Of a stretch of DNA of 64,000 nt, positions 22,791-35,804 are shown piece by piece (within the stretch, counting starts at the first letter, position 1; each line of letters opens with the position of its first letter). The position numbers and the translations under genes are program-made. This DNA comes from Cryptomeria japonica (lineage: Eukaryota; Streptophyta; Pinopsida; Cupressales; Cupressaceae). The stretch lies in NCBI RefSeq assembly GCF_030272615.1, contig NC_081405.1, positions 476,683,508 through 476,747,507 of the forward strand, in the 5' to 3' direction. Under the pieces are notes generated by a model. It worked only from the letters and a program-made list of their open reading frames with translations. It searched no databases and was not told where the DNA came from.

Positions 22791-24141
22791 TTTGCTTTGA
22801 ATTCTTGGTGGAAGAGTTACATTATCCTACCTATGACTCTCCTGAGTCCCAAATGGTCTATTCTATTATTGGACATGACTCATCTCGCTATAGCCACATT
22901 TACTCTTACCTTCGTGACCAAGTTGTCCCTACTAATCTTTCTCAAAATGAAAAAAGGAACCTAATCCAAAATGTGTCACGGTATGTCATCATTGCTACAG
23001 ACCTATTTAGGCGAGGTTTAGATAGTACTTTTCTTAGATGCCTAGAAACTGAGGAGTCCCAACACACATTATCTGAGCTTCATGAAGGTGTTTGTGGATC
23101 CCATTTGAATGGTCTAACTTTAGCACGAAAACTATTAAGGGCTGGCTACTATTGTCTAGATATGGAGAAAGAAGCTATAAAATTTGCTAAACCCTGTGAG
23201 AAGTGTCAGCTACATGGGAACCTTATACATGCTCCAACATGGGATCTCATACCCTTTGTTACACATTGGCCCTTTCAACAGTGGGCATTTGATCTAATTG
23301 GCCAAATATATCCTGCATCATCTAATGAACACAAGTTTATTATAACTGCCACTGAGTACTTCACTAGGTGGGTAGAAGCGGTTCAGCTCATCAAAGCAAC
23401 TGATAAACAAGTAGCTCTGTTCATCCTTAGTTATATCATCTGCAGATATGGTATACCTTCATCCATTATAACTGACAATGGAGGGCAGTTCAAGAATAAG
23501 GATGTAAATAAACTCTGTGAAATATTCAAAATAAAACAACATTGGTCATCTGTGTACTACCCTCAAGGTAATGGACAAGTTGAAGCATCTAACAAGAATT
23601 TGTTGACTATCTTACACAAAATAGTAAATAAATCTGGAAAGGATTGGCAGTTGTAGCTCAATCCTACCCTGTGGGCTTATAGAACAAGTATTAGAACACC
23701 TACTAGGGCTACACCTTTTTCTTTGGTGTATGGGTCCAAAGTAGTCTTAACTATTGAGGTAGAAATACCATCTTTAAGAGTTTCTTTGCAAAGTCTTGTT
23801 ACAGATGAAGACTACAGAATATCTAGATTGTAGGAACTTGAGTTACTAGATGAACGTCAGCAAGTGGTGCTTGATCATCTAAGAGCATATCAAAAGAGAA
23901 TGTCTAGAGGTTATAACAAAAGGTTCGACAATGAGAATTTCAGATTCATGACCTTGTTTTGAGAGAAAATCCTAAGAAACAATAATTTTGAGAAAACAAA
24001 GGGAAATTTGAACCCAACTGGATGGGTCCCTACATCGTTATTGTGGTCTTTGGCTCTGGTGCCTATCAACTCTCAACATCGGAAGGAGAGCAGCTTTGTA
24101 AACCGATCAACACCATCCACTTGAAGAAATTCTTCACCTAA
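22748..24141 (+). pseudogene. Tat-A integrase
   Basis: The frame is open 22748-23656 (302 codons), then a TAG and further stops. The zinc-binding H2C2 region includes LSELHEGVCGSHLNG and CEKCQLHGNLIHAP. The core follows: WAFDLIGQIYPASS (first Asp), ITDNGGQFKNKDV (second Asp), and YYPQGNGQVEASNKNLL (Glu). The C-terminal part has LWAYRTSIRTPTRATP and LVYGSKVVLTIEVEIPSLR, ending near IKPINTIHLKKF-like text at 24120. It joins element cDNA to chromosomes in active relatives. The core is well preserved, but the C-terminal portion carries several stops. Confidence 0.85.
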
Positions 24142-24436
24142 ATATTCTCTGCTCTAGCAACCTGTATAGTTAAAAAGTCCTAAACAAATCCTAAAAATCA
24201 GAAAAAGGCCTAAAGAAATCCTAAAAATCAGCTAAAAAGTCCTGAAGAAAAAAAACAAAAAAAAAAGAGAAAAAGAAAGAAAATGCCTTGGTGAAAACCT
24301 GGTAAATAGGCACCTTGGTAACAAAAAAAAGAAGAAAATAATCTTTTGCCAAGCAGGTGAAAACCTAGTGAACATGCGCCTCTTGTACTCAAACACTCCA
24401 TCTATCAACACAACATTAACATTCCCACTCTCATGT
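24142..24436 (+). repeat. Tat-A post-integrase region with short tandem repeats
   Basis: Contains repeated AAATCCTAAAAATCAG units (24186-24235) and purine-rich tracts, plus two copies of GGTGAAAACCT(A/G)GT near 24291 and 24358. No gene. It ends at the Copia-B insertion point. Confidence 0.5.
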
Positions 24437-25511
24437 TGTTGGTATTATGGATATGTTGCATTGGTTTTGCCATTGATGTCAACACTTATGAGCACTTATC
24501 CTTCTGGAGATCTTTGATTATATTGAACTAGCACATTATGTTCATCGACAAGTTTAGTGACTTATGCACAGTCACCAGTATTTGGTTCACCAGCAGGTTA
24601 TATTGTTCACCGGCATTGAGGATGACTTGTTATCATCTAGAGATCACTTGGTTATGTCGAAGACATGGTTTGGACACTTGGTTTTGGTTTTTTGGTTATT
24701 GGTCTAATCGGGTTGACATATTTGTTGTTACTAGAAAATTGGTCTAGGTTATAGACTGACATGCATTATCTATTCCAGATCAACACGACACATTATGGAG
24801 ATGATTTATTCAATTGGTATTATTGTAATTGTATTGAGATGACATGATGCATCACATATTGATTTTTTGTAATTGATTTTATTGTAATATTCTTGTGAGT
24901 TGACCTACACATTTGGCCTTAGGTTTTGGTGTATATGTAAGATCTCATTTGTGAGATGATGTAAGTCAGGTAATAGGTATAAGGTATATGGTTATGGTAT
25001 TGTATGTGCAAATATAGAAGATCATATGAGCAGACCAAAAAGAAGGTGATTATCAGAGCTTAACCGGTACTGAATCCAACATTGGAGATGCTACTTTGAG
25101 TAGTACATTATCATTGGATTTAATCATCCAATTGTAGTCAGTGTGACTCCTATTTTGTGATTGAGCAGTGAGCTCTAGGCGGTTGGCCTTTCTACATGTG
25201 CATACCCCATTTGTACACACATACTATATCCAATAGTATCATTTTATTGTGGGTAAGGTTTCCCACCATGGTTTTTCCCCTTACAGGGTTTTCACATACA
25301 AATCTTTGTGTTATATGTTGTGGATGTTGTTTCTCTTTCTATTTCATGCATGAAGTTTCACCGGTATTGATATTAACTATTAATTTATTAGCCGACATTA
25401 ACTTTGGTTTATCAGTATTATGTATCAAATTTGATTAAGTTATATTTGGGTTGAAATTAATTGACAACTGATTCACCCCCCCCCTCTCTCAGTTGCCTCC
25501 AGGTCCTAATA
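24437..25511 (+). repeat. 5' LTR of Copia-B
   Basis: 1075 bp; collinear with 30027-31077, differing by scattered, mostly transition-like changes and an extra segment of about 20 bases near 24595. Confidence 0.85.
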
Positions 25512-25513
25512 AT

Positions 25514-25525
25514 TGGTATTAGAGC
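25514..25525 (+). other. Primer-binding site of Copia-B
   Basis: TGGTATTAGAGC, two bases after the LTR; one base from the initiator-methionine tRNA complement TGGTATCAGAGC used by many copia elements. Confidence 0.8.
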
Positions 25526-25568
25526 TAAGTCCTCTTTTTGTCGAAGTTTAACAACTTGGGGAGATTCT

Positions 25569-26579
25569 ATGACATCTAAATTGCATTGGAAAAGACATAT
25601 GGGATGTTACAAAGAATGGCTATGTTGGTCCTACACCTAATCAACCTAATCCACCAACTTTGGGTAAGGATCAAGAGAATAATAATAAAGCAAGAGAAGC
25701 ACTCTTGAGCGCCTTGTTAGATTAGCAAATCATGGGATTATTAGACCAATCTATTGCTAAAGCTATTTGGGATAAATTGGAGACACTGAATGGAGGAGAT
25801 ACCACTGTCAAAATTGCAAAATTGGAATGCTTCTGGGTCAGTTATGAAAATCTGAAAATGGAAGAAGATGAAAGAATTTTTGCTTTTATTGAAAGGGTTA
25901 ATGAAATTGTTTTGTGAATACAATGATGTGGAGGTTCCTTAAGTGAAGATGAAATTATTTCTAAAGTTTTGAGAGAATTGCCATTGGCATACAAAATGAA
26001 ATTAACTCCTATTAATGAGTTGAGAACAATGCCCAATACATCAGTATCTAGAGATACCTTGGTTGGAAAACTTTCAGCATTTGAGCTTGAGGAATTTGGT
26101 CCTATTGCTACAATTAAAATAGATTTAGCCTTCAAAGCATCATCATTTACATCATCATCATCATCATCTGATAAATCTGATTGGAAAGCACTTTATGCAA
26201 GAGAGCTTGAAGATATCAAGAGGGAAAATGAAGAACTGGAAGAAATTGAAGCACTATTTGCAAGGAAAATGCCTAAAGGTCATATTGGAAGTAAGTATGA
26301 AGGTAAAGCACCATTTAAATGTTTTAACTGCAATAAAGTTTGTCATATGGCATCTATATGTCCTGATAGACATGCAATATTGAGAGAAGAAGCTAAAAGA
26401 ACATATAAGCCTAACCCTGAATATTAGAGATACAAATTTAAGAACAACAGAGATAGATCATGTTACTATGTTGATGAAGTAGTTATTGATGATTCTGATG
26501 AAGAACCGACAAACAATGGATGGGATTTTGTTGCAATAAAAAAACATCAGCCGTCACCTATTGTTTCACCGGTAGAGTA
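25569..26579 (+). pseudogene. Copia-B gag
   Basis: The start is uncertain (ATG at 25569 precedes a frameshift). The readable frame from 25732 has MGLLDQSIAKAIWDKLETL, FAFIERVNEIVL, then a stop, then LRELPLAYKMKLTPINELR, a UBN2-type copia gag. A CCHC zinc knuckle CFNCNKVCHMASIC (C-x2-C-x4-H-x4-C, complete) lies at about 26319-26360. Several stops make it non-functional. Confidence 0.8.
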
Positions 26580-27991
26580 GGTCCTGGAAGCTAAAATTGA
26601 AGAAAATGATGAATGCATTATAGATTCCAGATGTTCACATCATATAACTGGTGATAAAAGTAAATTCTCATCTTTTCAAGAATACAATGGAGGTCTAGTA
26701 ATATTTGCGGATGACAAATCTTATTTGTTTAGAGGAAAAGGCACTATATCTTTTGATGGTAAGCACAATACTAACAACGCTTATTATGTTGAAGGTTTGA
26801 AGCACAATCTTTTGAGTGTTGGTCAATTATTTGAAAAGGGATCTGAGTTACAATTCAAGAATGGTAAATGTAAAATCATGAATAGAACTGGTTTGCAAAT
26901 TACAATCGGTAATCAGATTAGAGGTAATATCTTACATTTGAATAACAATGAAAAGACATGCTTGATTGCAGATATTGATGAAAGTTGGTTATGGCATAAA
27001 AGACTCTATCATGTGAATTTTGATTGCATTATAAAGATTAGTTCATCTAAGGCAGTAAGGGATTTACCTAAGATTGTAAAACCTCTTAATCCAGTATGTA
27101 AGGAATTTCAAATGGGAAAACAAGTTAGAATAGTTTTTAAGAGTATTTTTGAGAAATCCAATAATGTTCTTGATTTAATTCATACTGACTTGTCTGGTTT
27201 GACAAGAACAAGAAGTCTATAGGGAGATAGATACTTTATGCTAATCATTGATGATTATTCTAGAATATGTTGGGTTACTTTTCTTAGGGAGAAATCAGAA
27301 GCTTTTGGGAAATTCAAATTATTCAAGGCAATGGTAGACAATGAAACCGGTAAGAAAATCAAATGTTTAAGATTAGATCAAGGAAGTGAATTTACATCTA
27401 AGGAGTTCAATACATTTTGTGAAGTGAATGGAATTAAAATACAACTATCAGCACCCCAGACACCTCAAAAAAATGGAGTTGTGGAAAGGAAGAACAAAAC
27501 TATTCTAGATGCAGCTAGAAGCATGATATCACAAGCAAATCTACCTTGTGTATTGGAGAGAAGCAGTGAGTATAACAATTTACACTTTCAACAGAGTTCA
27601 CATCAAAGGTGAAACCAGTAAGACACCTTATGAATTATGGTTTGGTAATATTCCTACTCTTAAATACTTCAGAATATTTGGAAGAAAATGCTACATTAGG
27701 AAAGATGAGTATATTGGCAAATTTGATCCTAGAAGTGATGAAGGTATATTTCTTGGTTATTCATCTAAGAGCAAAGCATATAGATGTTTCAATAAAAGAT
27801 TACAGAAAATCATTGAGAGTACAAATGTGAATATAGATGAACACTTTAGAGGAAATTCAAGGTCTATGGATTCTAAACCGATAGTTGAGACGATCACAAA
27901 TGAACCTATACAGAGTGCACCGGTACAGAATGTTGATCCAGTCACACTGGCATCATCAGAGAATTGTATAGTGACTAAAGAACAACAATGA
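26580..27991 (+). pseudogene. Copia-B protease and integrase
   Basis: The protease site reads IIDSRCSHHITGDKS: the Gly after the catalytic Asp-Ser is Arg. It continues with NNAYYVEGLKHNLLSVGQL. The integrase zinc region follows (LWHKRLYHVNF, CKEFQMGKQ; the expected second Cys of CxxC is replaced). Core catalytic residues are in DLIHTDLSG, CLRLDQGSEFTSKEF and NGVVERKNKTIL. A frameshift near 27550 moves the C-terminal domain (YELWFGNIPTLKYFRIFG, CYIRKDEYIGKFDPRSDEG) to the next frame. In-frame stops occur near 26577 and 27220. Confidence 0.83.
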
Positions 27992-28063
27992 GTGAACACA
28001 CCCAGGTATGTAAGACTGAATCACTCGAAAAGTTAGATAATTGGGAATAAGTATCAAGGAGTT

Positions 28064-29651
28064 ATGACAAGAGGAATACTGGCAAATGAAGAGGTATGTT
28101 TAATTTCTCAAATTGAAATAGCATCTATTATTGAGGCATGTGAAGATAAACATTGGATTAAAGCTATGGAAGATGAATTAGAACAAATTGAAAAGAACAA
28201 TACATGGACATTGGTTCCCCGACCTAAAGATAAAAATGTAATTGGAACTAAATTGGTATTCAGAAATAAACTTAATGAAGATGGTAAGGTAATTAGAAAC
28301 AAAGCAAGATTAGTGTGTAAAGGATATTTACAGAAAGAGGAAATTGATTACAATGAAACCTTTGCATCGGTAGCAAGAATTGAGGCAGTCAGATTATTTC
28401 TTGCATTTGCAGCACACAAGAACTATAAAGTATATTAAATGGATTTAAAATGTGCATTTATGAATGGTGATCTTGAAGAATAAGTTTACATTGAACAACC
28501 TAATGTATTTTCATTGACAAATGATAAAGATATGGTTTTTTAGATTAAGGAAAGATTTATATGGATTGAAGCAAGCTCCTAGAGCTTGGTATGCTAGATT
28601 GGACAAATATATTTTGAAGCTTGGTTACACTAAAGGTAATGCTAACAACAACTTATATTTCAAAGTGACTAATGAAGATATCTTGGTTATTGAAGTTTTT
28701 GTTGATGACATCATTTTTGGAGGAGAAGATGGATTGTGTAAAGACTTTGCTAATAAGATGTAGGAAGAATTTAAAATGTCTATGATTGGGGAGATAAAAT
28801 TCTTTTTTAGGATTGTAGATTTCATAGACTGATAAAGGTATACTCATATGTCAAACAAAGTACTTGAAGGAACTACTGAAGAAATTTGATATGGATAACT
28901 CTAAACTAGTAAGTACTCCTATGACTACAATTGATAAACTATCATTAAAGGATGATTCGGGTCCTGTTAATCTGAGAAGATACAAATCTATGATTGGAGG
29001 TTTACTACATTTGACACAAACAAGACCTATTATAATGAATGTAGTGTGTATTATTTCAATATTTTAGAGTAATCCTAGAGAAAACCATGAATCAGCAGTG
29101 AAAAAGATTTTCTAGTATCTACAAGGTACAACACATCTTGGTTTATGGTATCCTAAAGATGAAAATTTTGATTTATGTGCATACACTGATGCTAATTGGG
29201 CAAGAGATTTAGATGATAGAAAGAGCACCACCAGCGAGGCATTCTTTCATGGTAGCAAATTTATTTCATGGTTGAGCAAGAAATAGAGTTGTACATCATT
29301 ATTAACAACATAATCAGAATATGTTGCAATAGCAACTAATTGTACTCAGGTATTATGGATTAAGAAAATGTTGAAGGACATAAAGGTAAAATGCAAAGAA
29401 CCTATAATCATTTATTGTGATAATTAAATAGCAATTGATATATCTAAGAACCCGATATTTCACTCTAAAACTAAACATGTTTCTATCAAATATAATTTTC
29501 TGAAAGAGAATGTTGAAGCAAATGAAGTGAGATTGGTTTATGTGAATACTAAAGAGAAGATTGCAGATATCTTTACTAAGCCTTTTCCTAAGGAAACTTT
29601 TGAATATCTCAGAGAGAAGCTTAGGGTTATACGCTCACTGGTAGAGACTTA
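28064..29651 (+). pseudogene. Copia-B reverse transcriptase and RNase H
   Basis: RT begins HWIKAMEDELEQIEKNNTW, then GTKLVFRNKLNEDGK, RNKARLVCKGYLQKE, FASVARIEAVRLFLAFA and MDLKCAFMNGDLEE. Two frameshifts and stops separate the next blocks: KDLYGLKQAPRAWYARLDKY and the catalytic VFVDDIIFGG (28521-28763), then YLKELLKKFDMDNSKLVSTP (28864). RNase H follows with AYTDANWARDLDDRKSTT and ends DIFTKPFPKETFEYLREKL near 29620. The catalytic Asp pair is kept, but the frame is broken at least three times. Confidence 0.85.
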
Positions 29652-30014
29652 GACAACTGATGATTGGCATCAAACCGACAGAATTTATAGAGAAACTTTT
29701 TTCCCGGCTTTTATGGAGGAGAGCTACTTCTTAGGGGGAGTAGTTGGACAAGTTGGTTATAACAATTGGTATTTGTAATTGGTTCTATGAACTCGTTGTA
29801 TCTAGTATTTGTATTGCTTTGCCATTTGATGTCAAAGGGGGAGAGATATCTATGCAAAAACAAACATTATCCTTTGGGGAGAGATTATTCATTAGGGGAG
29901 AGAGTATATTTTGATTTCTGGTATTGATCTAATCTGGAGATTGTTGGTTTTTGGTTTTTGGCATTCTGCTTTGGCACTTAGATGTTTTCTCATCTTTGTG
30001 TTGCCATCAATGCC

Positions 30015-30026
30015 AAAGGGGGAGAT
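30015..30026 (+). other. Polypurine tract of Copia-B
   Basis: AAAGGGGGAGAT directly before the 3' LTR. The interval 29652-30014 is non-coding and holds further G-rich purine tracts at about 29731 and 29834. Confidence 0.8.
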
Positions 30027-31077
30027 TGTTGGTATTATGGATATGTTGCATTGGTTTTGTCATTGATGTCAACACTTATCAACACTTATCCTTCTGAAGA
30101 TCTTTGATTATATTGAACTAGCACATTATGTTCATTGACAAGTTCAGTGACTTATGCACAGTCACCGGTATTTGGTTCACCGACACTGAGGATGACTTGT
30201 TATCATCTAGAGATCACTTGGTTATGTCAAAGACATGGTTTGGACACTTGGTTTTGGTATTTTGTTTATTGAGTTAATCTAGTTGACATATTTATTGTTA
30301 CCAACAAATTGGTCTAGGTTATGGACTGGCATGCATTATCTATTCGAGATTAGCATGGCATGTTATGGAGATGATTTAATCAATTGGTATTATTGTAATT
30401 GTATTGAGCTGACATGATGCATCACATGTTGACTTGTTGTTATTGATTTTATTGTAATATTCTTCTGAGCCGACCTAAACATTTGGTCTTAGGTTTTGGT
30501 ATATATGTATGATCTCATTTGTGAGATGATGTAAGTGAGGTAATAGGTAGAAGGTATATGGTTATGGTATTGCATGTGCGAATATAGAAGATCATATGAG
30601 CAGACCATAGAGAAGGTGATTATCAAAGCTTAACTGGTACTAAATCTAGCATTGGAGATGCTACTTTGAGTAGTACATTATCATTGGATTTAATCATCCA
30701 ATTGTAGTCAGTGTGACTCCTATTTTGTGATTGAGTAGTGAACTTTAGGCAGTTGGCCTTTTTGCATGTGTAGACCCCATTTGTACACACATACTATCTA
30801 CAGTAGTATCATCTGATTGTGGGTAAGGTTTCCCACTGTGGTTTTTCCCCTTACAAGGTTTCCACATACAAATCTTTGTGTTATGTGTTGTGGATGTTGT
30901 TTCTCTTTCTATTTCATGCATTAAGTTTCACCGGTATTGATATTAACTATTAATCTATTAACTGACATTAACTTTGGTTTACCGGTATTAAGTATCAAGT
31001 TTTATTAAGTTATATTTGGGTTGAAATTAATTGACAACTGATTCACCCCCCCTCTCAGTTGCCTCTGGGTCCTAACA
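30027..31077 (+). repeat. 3' LTR of Copia-B
   Basis: 1051 bp, partner of 24437-25511. It ends at CCTAACA, followed by CATGC. Confidence 0.85.
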
Positions 31078-32329
31078 CATGCATCTTTGATCTCTTTTCT
31101 ACATAACTTTTAGTCACTTTTGTGACATCCTGGTTCGTTGGAACCCTCATGGCTTGAAACTGATTAATGTCCTAGTCTTAGGTTAATCGACAAAGCATAT
31201 TACATGTCCTAAGCAATATCAACCAAGACAACTTTATGTCAGTGAAACCCGGTCATCCACTCCGAGTCAGTCACTTGTCTTTTCACTACTGAAGAGTTTT
31301 ATAACTGAGTACACAAGCAAAACAACATTACTGAAAACAATCAAGAAATAGTTTGAGCTATGAATGAAATTTTCTTTGTGTGTTGTCTTTTATATTGGTT
31401 TTTGATTATTATCCCTCTGAGTAACTCGAGGAAGTCTATCTTGACTAAGAGGAGCAAGGATTGGGAGCATAATATTTTCTTTGTTTTCTGCTTGTAGGAA
31501 TGATTCTGATGATCTAGAAACATCTAATTAGCTAGGTGTTTGTGATAAGAGCCTTCACATCAAGGTGATATCGCCACACATACCTCAACTCTACTTATTT
31601 GTATACTATAGGGAGGTGGGAGTCATTTCTTTGTTTTGAGGGAATTTCCTTAATGTGAATCCGGATGCATGTGTAATCTGTCTAAGGATACGAATGAAAA
31701 AAGGGTCATTATGGACAAGACAATTAATATTGCATACAAAAAGGAAGGAACTTTATTCTACTTGCTATGTTTGTAAAATGCTCAGTGATGAAAATTAAGC
31801 ATTCCAAATCCAGTGACTAGGTTTAGGTTGTATTCATCCTAAATTTTATGCATTTCAAGTGATTTTGACATGACAACAATGATCTCTTTATCTTTTGAAT
31901 GAAATTTTGAAGCATCATCATTTCTCCTCTAAGTGGTCTTTGTTTCATCATCGTTTCTCTGATCGAGTACTTGTGTATTGAGATGTTAGTTGCATACATA
32001 AGCATTTTATATAGATTCATACATTTAATATGCTCATTTGTATTCGTATTATTGCATAGATAAATAAAAATTTGCATTACTCATTACTCATTTTCATCAT
32101 TTATTTGCATAAAAAGAAATAAAAATAAACATCCATATTCCATTTGCATTCATTCATCTATACTGAAAAGATATGCATACATATAGAATAAACCATATAG
32201 AAAAAATTTCATAAATCGATTGACACAAGTAAAATGAAGTCAAATAAGATCTTGTATATATAATGATAAAGTATCAAGGTACAAAATGATGTCAACTGAC
32301 ATATACAAACTCCCATCGGAGCAAGAATC
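31078..32329. other. Tat-A 3' region between Copia-B and the antisense PMD ORF
   Basis: Non-coding, AT-rich in its right half (many short A/T runs near 32030-32200). No gene supported on either strand. Confidence 0.5.
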
Positions 32330-34176
32330 GTAAGGGCTACAAAAAAATCTAAGAGCTACACAAAAGGATCTAGCTCTCTGCCTCTCCCTCATCGCCAGTT
32401 GGTGAATGAGGTGGAGCCTGCTGACTAGGGTCCTAATGAGGTGCCCAAGATCCCTCAGATTGAGCCATATACTGCGAGTAGGGTACATCCTACTACGCTA
32501 CTGGAACCACTACACTATATGCTACAACATAGTAGGCTACCTGACTCATCTGATGGATTACCTCCTGCCACAAAGTGTCTCACTCTGCCCTCATCTCTGC
32601 TAGTTGTCAGTCTTTCTCTACCAGCTGAGTCTGTGCCACTCTCAACTATGACTGTAGACCTGCCAAATGTGCTCTCATCGACCGCGCTGCATCAGCTGCT
32701 CCCTACTCCCTCGCAGGCTCTCTGCCTCAATCTCCACCTCCAGCTCCACCCTGATCATCTCTCCTCTATCTCACTTGCTTGGGAGATACTCTCTTCTCCT
32801 CACCACTACCCTTAGGTATCCTAGCTCCACTCAGTCTCATGCCAACAACCCCTAGGGATCCACCCTTTCCTCTCTGCTGCTGCTAGCACTAGGATCACCA
32901 CCTGTGCACCTCAGAGCCTTGGCTCTCTATCCATGCCTATGTCCTTGTCCTTGTCCCTGTCCCTGCATGGGGGCATCACCCTCAACCTCCTCTATATGAG
33001 GTGCCTAATCTACTAGATCAGTAAATCTTAAGAAAGGGTGCTACTGAAACCAATCCATGTATTGGGGCAATATCCTTGCATCTACAATATCCTCTAAATA
33101 ATCCCATCTCAACCGCAATAGCCTAGACAGCTCCTACATGCCTAGGGTGTATGATATCCTTGATGCCCATCCCCGCCTCTCCTCAGTTACATAATGCGCA
33201 TATGCAATAAACTCCTACGAGATACCCTGAGGTCTACCATACTACCTCATCACTCGAGTAATAACAAACCGCTCGACCACTGGCACTGATCTGCCTATGA
33301 GAGGCTAGATCATGAATAGGTCCCTATGAACAACTCTCCAATCATCCCAAGGCTCCAGACCCCTATACGGTCTCCATATCATGACTATCAAGTTGTCCAG
33401 CTACCATCTCCAATAATTTATCTTGCCCAAATGGGGCTGCGTAGTGTATCCACAATATCTATAAACAATGGGCTGTTGTGGACCTCTGACATCATCCACA
33501 ATCGGTCTACAAACTGGGAGGTGCTCCCAAGCCCATATCTATAATATCAAAACACCTTTAGCCATGCTCTTCCCCTCCTAGTAGACAATCTCATGCATCT
33601 CACAATACATGTGTGCTAGAATACAAGAACCCCATCCTAATCTCTGGGGGTGCTCCACAAGCCTCTCTAGCATCTTGCCCCAGCCACATAAGAAACTCTA
33701 TTGTCCCCTATTTGGCATAAGAAAACAACCGATGAACCTTGCTAAGATGCATTTCAGTGGAAACTGCTCACTGTACCTGGCCATCATGTCATCCCAACTA
33801 ATAGACTGTGTAAGAATGTTTGCATCATGAAATACCTACCTCAAAGCTAATATGCTAGGACATTGTGTTGAATCATAATCCACCTTATCCCAAGCAAATG
33901 GAGTTTGGAGAATCCTATATACGTCCTCAGGAGTGATAGTCATCTCCCCAACTGGAAAATGAAACATGTTATGCTCATAATGGAATCTCTCTACAAGCAG
34001 AGTGAGCATCCCGTGATTCACACGGATATCTGGCATCTGTAAAATTTGAGTCAATCCACACAAGTCGATATGTGCTCTGTCTATTTCAGATAACTCATGT
34101 ACTAATGTCATGGTTGGTGGATAGACGCATCTAAAAAGAACATGAGGTAGTCGAACTTGCAAGAATCAAACAAAAG
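32330..34176 (-). pseudogene. PMD-A: antisense plant-mobile-domain ORF of Tat-A (decayed)
   Basis: Encoded opposite to Tat-A pol, between integrase and 3' LTR. Near the start, 34162-33836 encodes LTLLVERFHYEHNMFHFPVG and EMTITPEDVYRILQTPF, the diagnostic block of the plant mobile domain (also called aminotransferase-like, PF10536). Further on, in shifted frames, come ISWDDMMARYSEQFPLKCIL, VLILQIWAWEHLPVCRP-like text with a stop, VIMIWRPYRGLEPWDDW, then an acidic and Gln/Gly-rich part and a helical tail. A splice-acceptor-like end (TTGATTCTTGCAAG) precedes the domain at about 34176, at the place where PMD-B has its intron. In angiosperms PMD proteins act in transposon silencing and development; here the role is unknown. 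Many stops. Confidence 0.8.
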
Positions 34177-35804
34177 ATCATCACAAAACATTTCAAATCA
34201 TGCTACAAGAGAAGTACAACATCACACAAATCCAAAACAATCAATTGCAAAATCAAAGTTTCAAGTTTGCACCCTAAAAAATGCTCACTATTTCTTAAAC
34301 AACATAACACAACAGAGGTGGTAACTCATACGAGTTAGGATTGGGCATAGGATGACAAAACAGTTCGATACGACACAAGACAAGCCCTAGAATGACAGAA
34401 TGGTCTGTTAAACATACCCTCGTACGATACAAGGGTATATTTGGGATGACAAAACTAGTTAACTTAAATGACACAAGAAATTATATCAGTTTGTCGTATG
34501 AGACAGGATTCTGTCTCGCATGAAAAATTGACAATGATCGACTTTTACGTGGCTAAAAATTCAAAAAATCAACCAAAAAATTAAAAAATGAAATGATTCA
34601 AAGGCTTAAGATCAATCACTTACAGCTGGCTCATAATTTTGAGGTTGATTATGTCATCTTTGGTGCTCGAATCGATGCACCTATGTGGGAACCACCATTT
34701 TTCCTCACAGAAGGCTTTTTGAATTTTCAAACTTGGAGGGTTAAAATGAATTGAAAATGACACTTTTACCCCTTATAGCCAAAACCCTAATTTTTCAACT
34801 TGCTCCGATGAACATGAAAATTGTACCCTTAGCTAATTTGCCCATCCTGATTCCATTTTTGGGATCAAAATCAAAGTCCGAGATCATTTTGCTAGTCAAT
34901 TTCACAAAATTTGGACCACTTTGCACTCAATTTCTCATCAACGTTGAATCTCAATTTTATTCTACAAATCAACTTTGCGCTCAATTTCTCATAAATCATT
35001 GCCAAATTTTTAAATATTTCTCTATACCACTTTTGTGCTCAAATAAAAACCATTGTCAAAAAATGCCTAAAATCATGAACCCTCGCTATCTTTTGATTTC
35101 ACTCCTGAGGGGGCATACTCGTGACCTCATGACCTCACATCTTCAAAGTTGAGAAAAAATATTTTTCAACAAAAGAAAATTTATTCTTATTGCTAAGGGT
35201 CATCTCAGCTTCATCGCTTCATATCAAGTTGAGATCTCTTGATCATCTGAATCAAATCAATCGCTAGGGGCATATCAATTTCATCGCTTCATATCAAGGT
35301 GATATTTTTCTTCATCTGAATCCATCTCTTAACGTTAATCAGTTTCTTCACTTTTCATCAAGCTGATTATTCATTTAAACTCAATCAAAAGTTTAAAGAG
35401 TATCTTTGATCACATGCTCAATCTAAGCAGGTGTTCAATTTCATCACCTTAAATTATGCTGGACAGTTTATCTTCACTCATCATGTCTTGATCTATCAAG
35501 TTCAAGATCGATTTTCTCTTTGCTCACCGAGTCTAGTTCAATCAAGTTCTAGATTAGTAAGATCCGCTTCTTGATCAATCAAGTTCAAGATCGGTATCTT
35601 TGCTTTCTATCATTCCTATTTCAATCAAGTTCGGGATCGGTATCACTTTAATCAACTTTGTTTAGCTTCATCGCTTCAAATCAAGCTAAAAACCTCTCTC
35701 TTCATCTGGTTCGTGATCAATCAAGTTCAGAACTGGTATCTCCTAGACATCAACTATTCTTTGAATGAATGCACTGCTCTGACATTAATTCAAAGAGGCG
35801 AAAA
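34177..35804. other. Tat-A region between PMD-A and 3' LTR
   Basis: Non-coding and homologous, inverted, to 45662-46936 plus 54554-54760 of Tat-C. It contains the TCRTAYGA motif (34327, 34420, 34494), a run of repeated GATCAATCAAGTTC(A/G)AGATCG-like units at about 35510-35720, and a polypurine tract AAAGAGGCGAAAA right before the 3' LTR. Upstream exon 1 and promoter of PMD-A may lie here but were not resolved. Confidence 0.55.

Larger units (their letters stand above)
24437..31077 (+). mobile_element. Copia-B: Ty1/copia retrotransposon nested in Tat-A
   Basis: 6641 bp. LTRs at 24437-25511 and 30027-31077 start TGTTGGTATTATGG and end near CCTAA(C/T)A. Flanks CATGT (24432-24436) and CATGC (31078-31082) form a 5-bp target duplication with one mismatch. 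The primer-binding site is at 25514 and the polypurine tract at 30015. Domain order gag, protease, integrase, RT, RNase H in one nominal frame is the Ty1/copia order. The lineage within copia was not resolved. Confidence 0.88.
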
